64,000 bases of DNA from positions 33,658 to 97,657 of the forward strand of contig CAMHTW010000006.1 of assembly GCA_946188165.1 (NCBI GenBank). The letters are read 5' to 3'. This document shows, piece after piece, positions 23,499 through 33,035 of the stretch (position 1 is the first letter of the stretch; each line of letters begins with the position of its first letter). Position numbers and translations under genes: made by a program. The notes under the pieces were generated by a model that saw nothing but the letters and a program-made list of their open reading frames with translations, did no database searches and was not told where the DNA came from. The DNA is from an uncultured Prevotella sp. (GTDB lineage: Bacteria; Bacteroidota; Bacteroidia; Bacteroidales; Bacteroidaceae).

Positions 23499-24264
23499 TT
23501 TCATTGCCGTCATCGATGGATCTACCTCCAAGTCTCAGTATCGTCACAGCCTCTTTCGCAGCAATGGTCGCTATGCCATGCAACTGGTCGGTCGCTATAT
23601 CCGTCGCATGCCTAAAAACACTACCTGTGAGGCTTTTCTTCGTGGTGTTACGGCATATATTCGCAAGCATTATAAAAAAGCGATGCTATCCCGTATGGCC
23701 GAACATCCTGAGGATCGCTTGACCTGTTCCGTAGTAGTATTCAGTCGTCTGTGTCGCGAAATATGGATGATTGGCGACTGCCATGCTATGGTTTTGCCCC
23801 TTACATCTGACCTCTTACCTCTTACTTCTCACCTCTACTACGACAATCCCAAACCTTACGAAGCAGAGCTGGCTGCCATGCGCGCCGAAGAAGCTAAGCG
23901 TCAGTTGTCAGACGGAAAAACCATCAATGACATTTGTCGCAACGACACGGCCCGTCCTGTCATTATTCCCCGCATGATTGAAACCATGCGCAATCAGAAT
24001 ATTACCTATAGCGTGGTCGATGGTTTTCCGATTCCTCGTCAACATGTTCTTGTTATCCCACTCGACTTCCGTCCTTATGAGATTGTCATGGCTTCCGATG
24101 GCTACCCTTTCCTCTATCCATCACTTGAAGAAAGCGAGGAGGCCCTGCAACACCAGCGTCAGAATGACCCGCTTAACATCGGACCGCATTTTCAAGCCAC
24201 TAAGGCTTTCCATCCAGACAACAATTCCTTCGATGACCGCACTTACATCCGCTTCCGCGTGTAA
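23422..24264 (+). CDS. PP2C-like fold protein (putative phosphatase), start overlapping ygiQ
   Basis: VIDGSTSK, IGDCHAMV, MASDGYP, DDRTYIRF in PP2C-like order; overlaps ygiQ by 77 bp in another frame. Confidence 0.6.
   Translation: MEIIEQNLVAKNPKMKSEDGIVVTNDFIAVIDGSTSKSQYRHSLFRSNGRYAMQLVGRYIRRMPKNTTCEAFLRGVTAYIRKHYKKAMLSRMAEHPEDRLTCSVVVFSRLCREIWMIGDCHAMVLPLTSDLLPLTSHLYYDNPKPYEAELAAMRAEEAKRQLSDGKTINDICRNDTARPVIIPRMIETMRNQNITYSVVDGFPIPRQHVLVIPLDFRPYEIVMASDGYPFLYPSLEESEEALQHQRQNDPLNIGPHFQATKAFHPDNNSFDDRTYIRFRV
23800..23838 (+). repeat. Heptamer-phased repeat inside a CDS
   Basis: cttacat ctgacct cttacct cttactt ctcacct, encoding LTSDLLPLTSHL. Confidence 0.65.
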
Positions 24265-24272
24265 CAATCAAC

Positions 24273-24335
24273 GGTTCGCGGTTCACGATTGATGGTTCAT
24301 TGTGAATGGCTCACGGTTCATGGTGAATGGTTCAA
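24273..24335. repeat. Nine-unit heptamer-phased intergenic array
   Basis: ggttcgc ggttcac gattgat ggttcat tgtgaat ggctcac ggttcat ggtgaat ggttcaa; 63 bp, no indels. Confidence 0.8.
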
Positions 24336-25639
24336 AGGTCTTGTAGCTTGATGTCCCTGGCACCTCGCAGATACTCACTGCGCAGTTCTATTGCTTTAGT
24401 CCATTCACCCTTGAACAACTCGCTCACATCAAGGTCAATCTTCCAGTGTCCTTTAGACTCCAGTCTGTCCACCAGAATGCCGTAAGTCAGATTGCTGATG
24501 TCTTCGGCAGGCATAAAGCGCGACGTCTCGCCCTTCTCGTCACCACTAATTTCTATCAGCAACTTGGCATCAATCAGTTCGTATAACAAATCGTTCACAA
24601 TACGGATAGGAATATTCGTCAGTCGACGCAGTTCATAGGCACTATATGCACGCTGTCCGTTGGAAAAGCGCTGGCATATCTTGCTCATCAGCAGCGCTGA
24701 CATCAGCAATTTGTAGCGATGACTAATCTCGCCCGTGTTTGCATCGTAGTCATAGTAGTCCAAGTTCTGATTCGTGTAGCACAACTCAGCACCAAACAGA
24801 CAGATAGTCCACGATATCTGCACCCACAGCATGAACAATGGCAAGGCGGCAAACGAACCGTAGATGGCGTTATAGCTTGACAGGAACATCTGCGAATGGA
24901 TGTAGAATATCTGCAGTCCCTGCATGGCAATACCTGCCAAAATGCCAGGCACCAGTGCACTCTTCAGTCTTACCCGCGTGTTAGGCATAAAGATGTATAG
25001 CGCAATAAACATGCCCGACATCAGCACGTAAGGCAACAGGTCTATCAACCATCTTACAAAGGGACCTAACAACAGGAAATTGGGTAGCGAGTTGGCCACT
25101 GTTGCCATAAAAATCGAGATACCTGACGTCAGCACGATGATGATGGGAAACAAGAAGAACATGGCCAAATAGTCGGTAAATGTGCGGAAAATGCTCCTTG
25201 GTTTCTTTACCTGCCATATCTCGTTGAAGGCATCCTCCACATTGCTTACCAGCATGAGCACCGTGTAAAGCATGAACACCAAGCCGACACCCAGGAACAC
25301 ACCACTCTGCGTGTGCACCAGATAACTGTTTACGAAGCCGATAATGATGTCGGCAGCCTGAGGTTGCGACTGGAAGGCATCCCTAAACCACACCTCGATA
25401 TACTTGTTGTAGCCAAAGCCGCGCGCAATGGCAAACACCACCGCCATAATTGGCACGATGGCCAGCAACATGCTATACGTCAACGCTGATGCTTTCTGCA
25501 TAACACGCTTCGCGGTAAAGAATCTGATAGCCAGCAGCAACTTCTTCAGCACCTCTAACAACAGATATTTTACTGGCGACACCTCGTCAGGACCTATACG
25601 CCAGATGTCCTTTTGCAAAAATTGAATCAGCTGTTTCAT
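24332..25639 (-). CDS. YihY/BrkB family inner-membrane protein
   Basis: ASALTYSMLLAIVPIMAVVFAIARGFGY and multi-TM pattern with C-terminal winged-helix-like region. Confidence 0.9.
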   Translation of the reverse strand: MKQLIQFLQKDIWRIGPDEVSPVKYLLLEVLKKLLLAIRFFTAKRVMQKASALTYSMLLAIVPIMAVVFAIARGFGYNKYIEVWFRDAFQSQPQAADIIIGFVNSYLVHTQSGVFLGVGLVFMLYTVLMLVSNVEDAFNEIWQVKKPRSIFRTFTDYLAMFFLFPIIIVLTSGISIFMATVANSLPNFLLLGPFVRWLIDLLPYVLMSGMFIALYIFMPNTRVRLKSALVPGILAGIAMQGLQIFYIHSQMFLSSYNAIYGSFAALPLFMLWVQISWTICLFGAELCYTNQNLDYYDYDANTGEISHRYKLLMSALLMSKICQRFSNGQRAYSAYELRRLTNIPIRIVNDLLYELIDAKLLIEISGDEKGETSRFMPAEDISNLTYGILVDRLESKGHWKIDLDVSELFKGEWTKAIELRSEYLRGARDIKLQDL

Positions 25640-25675
25640 GCACTATTTAATAACTCACTCTACACTAAAAAGAAA

Positions 25676-26038
25676 GCAGTGCCCCTGTAAGCCGGGTTCT
25701 GTACCCTTGCGGGCGTCTGTCATTTATCTACTACGCTGGTTACCCAGCGTCTCAAGCATCCTACCCTCCATCGTGTCCCGAAGAACTCGGACGGACAGCC
25801 CTCCGACGATGGTATACGCGAACTTGCAGCCTCCAGACGGAACAGCCCTACGATTACCCGCAGGCTGGTGGTCTCTTACACCACCTTCTCACCCTTACCC
25901 TTTCGGGCGGTTATTTTCTTCTCCCGTATCCTGCTGTCACCAACAGCTGGCACTTTCACCAGTGGAGCGTCCTATGCTGCCCGGACTTTCCTCTCGCACT
26001 CTAAAGAGTACCAGCGACAGACCGTTGCACTGCTTTCA
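25676..26038 (-). ncRNA. rnpB: RNase P RNA, class A
   Basis: Minus strand contains gagaggaaagtccgggc..., ggtaagggtgagaaggtggtgtaagagaccacca, and 3' acagaacccggcttacag. Confidence 0.95.
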
Positions 26039-26168
26039 GTTTGCAAATGTACATAAAAAGTTTGATACTGCAAAACTTTCGGGCAAAAAACACCTTCGGA
26101 CCGGCAAGAGCCAGCCCGAAGGAGAATGATGAAATTACACAAGAAGAGATATCCCTTCTGTGTCACAT

Positions 26169-26410
26169 TTATTTGCCTTTAAATACAACCGTGAAGGCGG
26201 CATTCACATTCTTGTTCCAGTCGTCTCCCTTCGGTATGGCGTTCCATTTCTTCTCGTTGGCAGACTTCAGACTGTCAGCACAGCCAAAGTATATCGTCTT
26301 CAGGCTGCTGCAGTCCATGAAGGCTCTGTTGCGGATTTCCTTCAGGCCGTAGGGCAGGGAGATTTCCTCAATGCTCATACCTTTGAAGCCCTCGGGGTCG
26401 ATTTCCTCGA
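26169..26410 (-). pseudogene. C-terminal remnant of a BspA-type leucine-rich repeat protein
   Basis: RIEEIDPEGFKGMSIEEISLPYGLKEIRNRAFMDCSSLKTIYFGC; frame closed by an upstream stop just before RIEE. Confidence 0.65.
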
Positions 26411-26507
26411 TGCGTTAGCTCGGCGTTCGTCGAAAACCCTTGTAGTTTTCTGGCAGAACATTTGATTATTTCATACAGGGGGAATGTTCCCTGTGAGTAC
26501 AGTAAGA

Positions 26508-27140
26508 TCAAAGAAGTGGTTTGGCCAATGGCTCATACTGGCCGACATAGACGGAATTGGAGGTGCGGCCCTTCTTGTCCTTCATAAAGGCATAGAGGTG
26601 CAGTGTATGCCCCTTCCATTCGTCAGGAATCGGTGCACTGACAAAACCGACAGAACGGGCTACCGGGGCAACAAACAGTCCTTCGCGCTGGTCGGGACAG
26701 AAGACGAACAGATAGAACTCGTCGTTCTTGTTCTCCGTGGTACAATTGCCGTCGAAAGCAACGCAAACCATACCTTCTTGATTCACGTCGGCAGAGGTGA
26801 TGCTGAAACCAGTCACCGAACCCCAGCTGATACGAACGCGGGGATAGTCGATGCCGTCGGCACCATAGCAGTCTTTGTTGAGTTTCTTGAAAACGCTATG
26901 GGTGTTCAGCTTTTCGCGCACGGCCTTACTATGAAGCCCCACCGAGTGAGCCACCTTCATGGCCGACGACAGCCGCGAAATCTCAGCAAAGGCATTGCGA
27001 TGTGCCTGCTGCGCCTCGGTCTGCGGATTAGCCACCGACTCAGGCATCTTCCGCTCATACGGTCTGCCGTGCCATGAACTGTAAATCACGCCACCCAGCT
27101 TTCCGCTCTTCTCTTCACCACGATATTTTGCCATAATCAT
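26508..27140 (-). CDS. DUF6266-like hypothetical protein
   Basis: MAKYRGEEKSGKLGGVIYSSWHGRPYERKMPESVANPQTEAQQAHR; recognised by pattern from memory. Confidence 0.55.
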   Translation of the reverse strand: MIMAKYRGEEKSGKLGGVIYSSWHGRPYERKMPESVANPQTEAQQAHRNAFAEISRLSSAMKVAHSVGLHSKAVREKLNTHSVFKKLNKDCYGADGIDYPRVRISWGSVTGFSITSADVNQEGMVCVAFDGNCTTENKNDEFYLFVFCPDQREGLFVAPVARSVGFVSAPIPDEWKGHTLHLYAFMKDKKGRTSNSVYVGQYEPLAKPLL

Positions 27141-27223
27141 TCACACTGTTAGTCCGACTTATTTCATCACGTTCTCCAGCTCTCCTCATATCCATCTCAT
27201 ACCTCTGCGGCTATCGAAAACAT

Positions 27224-27388
27224 AGAGCAAGTATAGAGAGGACTTAGAACTACCTTAGTGATACCCTTGAGATGCCTATGAGGAACCCCTGAGATACCCC
27301 TGAGATACCCCTGAGATACCCTTGAGCTACAATAGAGTTGGTATAGACTTGGTATAGAGTTGGTATAGACATGCTATGGAGTTGCATT
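27224..27388. repeat. Array of 15 degenerate 11-bp units with no indels
   Basis: agagcaagtat|agagaggactt|agaactacctt|agtgataccct|tgagatgccta|tgaggaacccc|tgagatacccc|tgagatacccc|tgagataccct|tgagctacaat|agagttggtat|agacttggtat|agagttggtat|agacatgctat|ggagttgcatt. Confidence 0.85.
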
Positions 27389-27523
27389 GGGAGAATTAGC
27401 TTATAAAAATCTTTGTGTGGCAGTGATTGTTATAAGCCACTATTTTCTGATGCAAAGATACATCATATTTTTCAATTTTCCAAATTTTTTGGCAATTTTT
27501 CCTCACAAGGGCCTTGTGAGCCA

Positions 27524-27548
27524 AACAAAAGGGAGCCCGAAGGCTCCC
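27524..27548 (-). terminator. Rho-independent terminator for the SH3-domain gene
   Basis: Minus strand gggagccttcgggctcccTTTTGTTT. Confidence 0.75.
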
Positions 27549-27576
27549 CTGAATTAATATTTCTCCTTTTCTGACA

Positions 27577-28086
27577 TTAGCAACAGTTGGTCAGGGCGTT
27601 GCCACAGAGCCATTCTTCTTCTATCCAGCCGGTGAACTTGCCGTCGACGGTCTTTACCTTGACCCAGTCGCCCTTAATGTCCAGCGGGCGGAGCAGTATT
27701 TCGTCAGTGAACTGATAGACAACGGCAGACTTCTCGTCAGGTGATTTGCGTAATGTAAGTTTCTGATTATCATAATTGCGGGTTCCCAGAGCCAGCACGG
27801 AATAGTGAATCCAACAACCCGTGTCTGAACTTTTGACTTTGACTTGACTGTCGCCTGTATCGTAATTGTCGCCAACTATTTTCCACCAGCCATCGGTCGG
27901 CTTCTCGACACCTATCATAGCCGCCTCGCTAGTAGGAATGCGGTCGATAATCTTACCATTTGGCGCATTGCGAACGTTAGTGAACTTACCTTTACTATCC
28001 CAAGTAAAAACACCTATTGACTGGGCGCTGACAGTTGCCGACAGGGCGATCAACAATACAAGAAGTAAGATTAGGGGATTCTTCAT
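27577..28086 (-). CDS. Secreted SH3-domain-containing protein
   Basis: Signal peptide; NVRNAPNGKIIDRIP and LTLRKSPDEKSAVVYQFTDEILLRPLDIKGDWVKVKT. Confidence 0.8.
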   Translation of the reverse strand: MKNPLILLLVLLIALSATVSAQSIGVFTWDSKGKFTNVRNAPNGKIIDRIPTSEAAMIGVEKPTDGWWKIVGDNYDTGDSQVKVKSSDTGCWIHYSVLALGTRNYDNQKLTLRKSPDEKSAVVYQFTDEILLRPLDIKGDWVKVKTVDGKFTGWIEEEWLCGNALTNCC

Positions 28087-28109
28087 AGTTGTTATGATTT
28101 TAAAATCAG

Positions 28110-29222
28110 TTACGACATGCCGAGCAGTGGCTTCAAGTCGTCTTCTTTATAGAGTATCCAACCTGTGGTGGCAAGGAAAGCCAAGAAGACGAAGATGAGA
28201 CACATCTGGGCGCGCTTGGGTCCAGCCTTCTGAGTTGGTACGGTTGCACTCTGAAGGGTAGTAAATGCAGGCGTTTCCTGCTGTACCTTGGCCTCGGCAG
28301 CCAACAGCTGTGCAGCCACTTGCTGGTAGGCATTATATTGAAGCTGCATTTCGTTCTCCAATTCTGTCTGACGCTGACGAACGGATTCAAGCAAAATATC
28401 CTGGTTGTGGTCTACAAAGTCGGCATACATGCGGCGAGCCTTGTCGTAGCGGGCCTTTGACTCTGTGTAGATTTTCTGGTTATACTCCAAATCGACGCGA
28501 GCCTTTGAGGTGCGGTAGTCGGTAATGAAGTTCTGCAGACGGTTCTTGACGGTATCAGCCATTGTAGCGCAAATAATAGCATTCTGGTCAGTGACGTTGA
28601 TGGTGATAACCATGGTCTTCTTGTCGACATCGCAAACTACTTTTTTGTTAAGCGCCTTGACAATAGCCGTCTGTTTATTGGTCAGACGGAAGGGGTTAAT
28701 AACCTCCTTTTTTTCTTCTTGTTCTTTCTTAGTACCGAACAAGCCTGAAATAGCCTTCATAGTAGCACCAATGGCTGCCGACCACCATGGCTTTTTCTGC
28801 TCCTTGCTCAGATAGTCGTAGTAGGTCATGGTGCGGTCCTTCTCACCCTTCTTCTTGTCACCCTCAATGGTGACAGGCACCTCAAACAACGACGTTTTGA
28901 AGTCGGTAGAGTTCATCAGTTCGGGATAGAGCGTGGGGAACAGTGCCTCAGAGCCCATACCGGCTGAACCAGAGCCGATATTGAAACCAAAACTACTGGC
29001 CAAAGAAGCCAAACCGCCTGAAGTACGCGAGCTGGACAACTCAGGACTCAACTTGACGGTACAGGAATAGACATTGGGCTGGCCAAGCGCATAGATGGCA
29101 GCCAACACAAATGCTACAGGAAGCACGATGTAGTAGAGACGCTTGTGCTTCAACAGGTCCTTAAATATTTTTCCGAAGTCGATTGAAGACTCCTCAACTT
29201 CTATTTGCTCAATATTCTCCAT
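28110..29222 (-). CDS. Wzz-type chain-length determinant / polysaccharide co-polymerase-like protein
   Basis: N-terminal TM after IDFGKIFKDLLKHKRLYYIVLP, coiled coil, C-terminal TM (MCLIFVFLAFLATTGWILY). Confidence 0.8.
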   Translation of the reverse strand: MENIEQIEVEESSIDFGKIFKDLLKHKRLYYIVLPVAFVLAAIYALGQPNVYSCTVKLSPELSSSRTSGGLASLASSFGFNIGSGSAGMGSEALFPTLYPELMNSTDFKTSLFEVPVTIEGDKKKGEKDRTMTYYDYLSKEQKKPWWSAAIGATMKAISGLFGTKKEQEEKKEVINPFRLTNKQTAIVKALNKKVVCDVDKKTMVITINVTDQNAIICATMADTVKNRLQNFITDYRTSKARVDLEYNQKIYTESKARYDKARRMYADFVDHNQDILLESVRQRQTELENEMQLQYNAYQQVAAQLLAAEAKVQQETPAFTTLQSATVPTQKAGPKRAQMCLIFVFLAFLATTGWILYKEDDLKPLLGMS

Positions 29223-29335
29223 AGTTTATATCTGAGTTTCTATGAAATATTACCTATATTCAGTTTGCAAAGTTACTAATTATATTTTAAATGACTGGCA
29301 TTTTACAACAAAAAAAATGCAAAAAGCCATCGGTA

Positions 29336-30535
29336 TCAGCGATTTTTATGCTTCAAAAACCAACGATGAGTCAGAAAATGATATATAAGCAGAGCCACTA
29401 CCGTGACCGCCAAGCAGGTGTAGAGTAGCATATCGCGAGCATCGTAGAACAAGCTATAGCCCAAACCAAGCCCTAAGGCCAGACCAGTTTCCCACCCAAG
29501 GAAATAGGTGCTCTGCGAGGTGCCTCGCTGGCAATGACGGCTCAGCTTGACAAAGAACAGCAGGAAGCGTGAGCTGATGACGCCGACGGCGGTACCTATC
29601 AGCAGCGGTGATACCAAACTGGCGGGATAGACTAACAGCACGAGCAGGGCTGCCAACAGAAGGATCAGTCCGGTAATTACCTCGCTCTTCAACTCGGCAT
29701 TGCGAAACACGAAACGCTGAGCCAGTAATGCCAAAAGGAAACCAAACATCATCAAAGCGTAGAACGCCAGCGACAAAGACAATGAGAGCGTCAGTCCGAT
29801 AACAATACTGATGAGCAGCAGATTGAAGAAAAGCACGAAACCGCTAGGTAGAAAGAATCTGTCTAGAGACACGATAGACACGCCCTCTTCCGGTGTACGG
29901 AACGGGAACGATACTCGACTGATGAGTAGTAAGCTTACAAGTGCAAGAATACCTGATACAAAGAGAATTGGCGTCATCTGCGAGAGACGACAGCCGAGTG
30001 GCAGCAGGTAACGATGAGCGGGAAGAAGGGCAACAGCCAATCCCACAACGGGACCTAACGACAAGGCAAAACGTGAGAACCAAGCTGCCCCAAAATTGGC
30101 CTCAGTGCGTTGGTGCGACTCGCAGGTATCAATGATGAGCGTGGACGTCAGCACCATCTGTGTCAGTCCGAAAGCAGCACCCAAGGCAACACGATGTATC
30201 AAAGCCCAGGGGAAGGATGTCAACGGACTGAAATAACCCATCGTCAATACGTTAACAGCCAGCGCTGCAATGCCCCAGATGCAGACCATATTACGACGGA
30301 AACGCTGCACCAGCCATGAACACTGGGAGCCAAACAGATACAGTCCGAAGGCGAAGGCCGCCATAGTCAGTCCAGTCTGCTCGGGCGTCAATTGCTGTTC
30401 AGCCATCAACCATTGCGGGAAGGTGGGTATCAGCATATATACCGACATCGTGAGCAGTAAATCGGCTATAACTAAAAGCCAGAACTCATGATGCCACAAA
30501 CGGATATGTACTGGTGTGTTTTGATTGTTCATCAA
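29336..30535 (-). CDS. MFS transporter
   Basis: About 12 hydrophobic helices with MFS-like loops. Confidence 0.85.
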   Translation of the reverse strand: MMNNQNTPVHIRLWHHEFWLLVIADLLLTMSVYMLIPTFPQWLMAEQQLTPEQTGLTMAAFAFGLYLFGSQCSWLVQRFRRNMVCIWGIAALAVNVLTMGYFSPLTSFPWALIHRVALGAAFGLTQMVLTSTLIIDTCESHQRTEANFGAAWFSRFALSLGPVVGLAVALLPAHRYLLPLGCRLSQMTPILFVSGILALVSLLLISRVSFPFRTPEEGVSIVSLDRFFLPSGFVLFFNLLLISIVIGLTLSLSLSLAFYALMMFGFLLALLAQRFVFRNAELKSEVITGLILLLAALLVLLVYPASLVSPLLIGTAVGVISSRFLLFFVKLSRHCQRGTSQSTYFLGWETGLALGLGLGYSLFYDARDMLLYTCLAVTVVALLIYHFLTHRWFLKHKNR

Positions 30536-31353
30536 TATGATTCAGATTCGTTAGGGAAATCGCCACTCTTGACATCGGTTACATAGTGGCCTACAGCATC
30601 GGTAATAACCTCGTTAAGGTTAGCATAGCGACGCAGGAAACGGGGCGAGAACCCCTGAGTCATACCCAGCATGTCGGCAATGACCAGCACCTGACCGTCA
30701 CAGCCATTGCCAGCACCAATACCGATTGTAGGAACGGAAATCTCGCTGGTCACGCGGGCTGCCAATTGGGCTGGCACCTTCTCTAACACGATACCAAAAC
30801 AACCTGTCTCGGCCAATAGCTTGGCATCAGAAATCAGTTTCTCGGCCTCGGCATCTTCCTTGGCACGAACGGCATAGGTGCCGAACTTGTTGATACTCTG
30901 AGGGGTCAGTCCCAGATGTCCCATGACGGGAATGCCTGCATCAAGAATGCGTTTCACGGTGTCAATAATCTCAACACCACCCTCAAGTTTCAGGGCATCG
31001 CAACCACTTTCCTTCATGATGCGAATGGCATTGGTAACACCATCGGCAGCATTTACCTGATACGAACCAAAAGGCATGTCGCACACCACCAAGGCACGAT
31101 TCACGGCACGTACTACAGCACTAGCGTGATAAATCATTTGGTCGACGGTAATGGGCAGCGTGGTCTGATTACCTGCCATCACGTTCGAGGCTGAATCACC
31201 TATCAATATTACATCAACTCCAGCCTTATCGACAATACCGGCCATGGTGAAGTCGTAGCTGGTAAGCATTGAAATCTTCTCGCCCTTCTGCTTCATCTCC
31301 ATGAAGCGATGGGTCGTAACCTTACGGTTGTCTGAAACTAAATATCCTGCCAT
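30532..31353 (-). CDS. panB: 3-methyl-2-oxobutanoate hydroxymethyltransferase
   Basis: [53 protein letters not shown]. Confidence 0.96.
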   Translation of the reverse strand: MAGYLVSDNRKVTTHRFMEMKQKGEKISMLTSYDFTMAGIVDKAGVDVILIGDSASNVMAGNQTTLPITVDQMIYHASAVVRAVNRALVVCDMPFGSYQVNAADGVTNAIRIMKESGCDALKLEGGVEIIDTVKRILDAGIPVMGHLGLTPQSINKFGTYAVRAKEDAEAEKLISDAKLLAETGCFGIVLEKVPAQLAARVTSEISVPTIGIGAGNGCDGQVLVIADMLGMTQGFSPRFLRRYANLNEVITDAVGHYVTDVKSGDFPNESESY

Positions 31354-31365
31354 AATCTTTTATAA

Positions 31366-31980
31366 TTATAATAATGTATAATCACTAATAACTTGGTCGC
31401 AAAGCGGGGCAATCTTCTCAGCGCTGTTTGTCGTGGCCACCCCATAGACAAACATGCCTGCAGCCCTACCCGACTTTAAGCCATTGAATGAGTCCTCGAA
31501 AACCACACTCTCGTCGGGCGTCACACCTAAACGTTCAGCAGCCTTCAGATAGCAGTCGGGATCGGGTTTAGAACGATCGAAATCCTCTGATGTCAAAATA
31601 GCATCGAACAGATTGCAAAACTCTGGGTGCGACTGATAGACGGCCTGCATCTTAGGCTGATTAGAACTTGTCACAACAGCAGTCTTTATACCCTTTTGGC
31701 GCAACGACGTAATATAGTCAAGGAAGCCGGCAATATAGTCATAATGCATCTGCTGCTCGAACATGTTCAAGCGTTCGGTAATGACAGCCTGCTCAGGTTC
31801 CAACGGTCCGGAAAACCATGCGTCGTATATCTGCACTAACGTCTGACCTTTAATCTCTTGTTCTAGTCCAGGATGCTCAGGATGGTACTCACGACATTGC
31901 TGTCCCCAGAACACGGTGTACTGAGGTTCAGTATCGAATACCACACCATCTAAATCAAATAAAGCGGCCTTAAAATTCAT
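31366..31980 (-). CDS. HAD-family hydrolase, beta-phosphoglucomutase-like
   Basis: ALFDLDGVVFDTEP, VVTSSNQPK, KPDPDCYLKAAERLGV, FEDSFNGLKSGRAAGM. Confidence 0.9.
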   Translation of the reverse strand: MNFKAALFDLDGVVFDTEPQYTVFWGQQCREYHPEHPGLEQEIKGQTLVQIYDAWFSGPLEPEQAVITERLNMFEQQMHYDYIAGFLDYITSLRQKGIKTAVVTSSNQPKMQAVYQSHPEFCNLFDAILTSEDFDRSKPDPDCYLKAAERLGVTPDESVVFEDSFNGLKSGRAAGMFVYGVATTNSAEKIAPLCDQVISDYTLL

Positions 31981-32057
31981 CTCATTTCTCATTTGCGGCT
32001 GCAAAGGTACAAATAAGTAAGAGAAATTCCAAATTTATTTAAGAATTTCAAACGTTT

Positions 32058-33035
32058 TCAGACATTTATGGAACCACAATGAGGGCAGGCTCCCTTCTGT
32101 TGTAGTGCGGCTCCACAGTTACCACAACGCAGAGAAGTGCGGGCATGTAGGACCCATCGCCTAAGGGCAAAGAAAATGTAGGCAGGAAGAAGAAAATAGC
32201 CAATATAGTATAGTGTCAGGATGCTAAATATAACATATAACACAGCGCAAACGGCACCAAGTCCGAAGAGGTAAAGAAGTGCATCAAAGGCCTGAAGACG
32301 ATGTATAGTATCGTCGACAGCAGCCACACCAACGATGATGATTGCCCATACGGAACTGACGAAAAGGCCAAGGGTAAAGGGAAGGTTGAAGGGATTGAGC
32401 GAAGGATGGAAATAGTAGTGTCGCCACTGCTCAGCACCGAAAGTCTGGATGGTGGCATAGGCTGTGGCGGAGCAGGCCATGAGAATACACAGCAGCGTGG
32501 GATAGAAGGAATCAATGTCGTTTAAATGCACAATATAGGCATTGCGTCGTAATAGTTTACGCATGGCATAGGCGCCACCTACGATAACACAAAAAGCCAG
32601 GAATACCAGCAGGTGGGTGTCAGAGAATACGTCGATGAATTGTGAAATGGGGTCATCAGGCGACACCGCATTCAGTAGTTCGCTCTCACGAATCCAGCCC
32701 TGAGTAATCTGGTCTCGAGCTACCTTTACCCATACAGAATCGATAGTATCCGTCGGAATAGTCTCAATATCAGCTACCACTATACGCTGTCCTTTCGTGA
32801 CATACATTGTATCGAAAGCCATATCGCCCTTACTATCAGCCAACGGCAACAACTCGGAGCGAACCAAGAAATTATAGTTCTGCGTGTAATGATGCGTCGT
32901 TGAGAAGGATATGGAGTCTATCTGCTGCTTGCTCAGGTCCCAGGCATCAGGTGTCTTCTGGCCGTGATTGTAGCACGCGCAGCACAAAACAGAAATCAGC
33001 AACCCTATGACAATCCTAACGAGACGCATACACAT
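32058..33035 (-). CDS. Membrane lipoprotein-like protein with C-terminal zinc ribbon
   Basis: LCCAC lipobox-like, several TMs, C-terminal CGNCGAALQQKGACPHCGSINV. Confidence 0.65.
   Translation of the reverse strand: MCMRLVRIVIGLLISVLCCACYNHGQKTPDAWDLSKQQIDSISFSTTHHYTQNYNFLVRSELLPLADSKGDMAFDTMYVTKGQRIVVADIETIPTDTIDSVWVKVARDQITQGWIRESELLNAVSPDDPISQFIDVFSDTHLLVFLAFCVIVGGAYAMRKLLRRNAYIVHLNDIDSFYPTLLCILMACSATAYATIQTFGAEQWRHYYFHPSLNPFNLPFTLGLFVSSVWAIIIVGVAAVDDTIHRLQAFDALLYLFGLGAVCAVLYVIFSILTLYYIGYFLLPAYIFFALRRWVLHARTSLRCGNCGAALQQKGACPHCGSINV

Noticed and set aside
27224-27388. Possible CRISPR array
   Set aside because: Units are 11 bp and contiguous with no spacers, and no cas genes are present.
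32058-33035. Zinc-ribbon membrane protein as a member of the kinase operon
   Set aside because: It shares a zinc ribbon but is separated from the operon by the U32 and metA genes; linkage is not supported by position.
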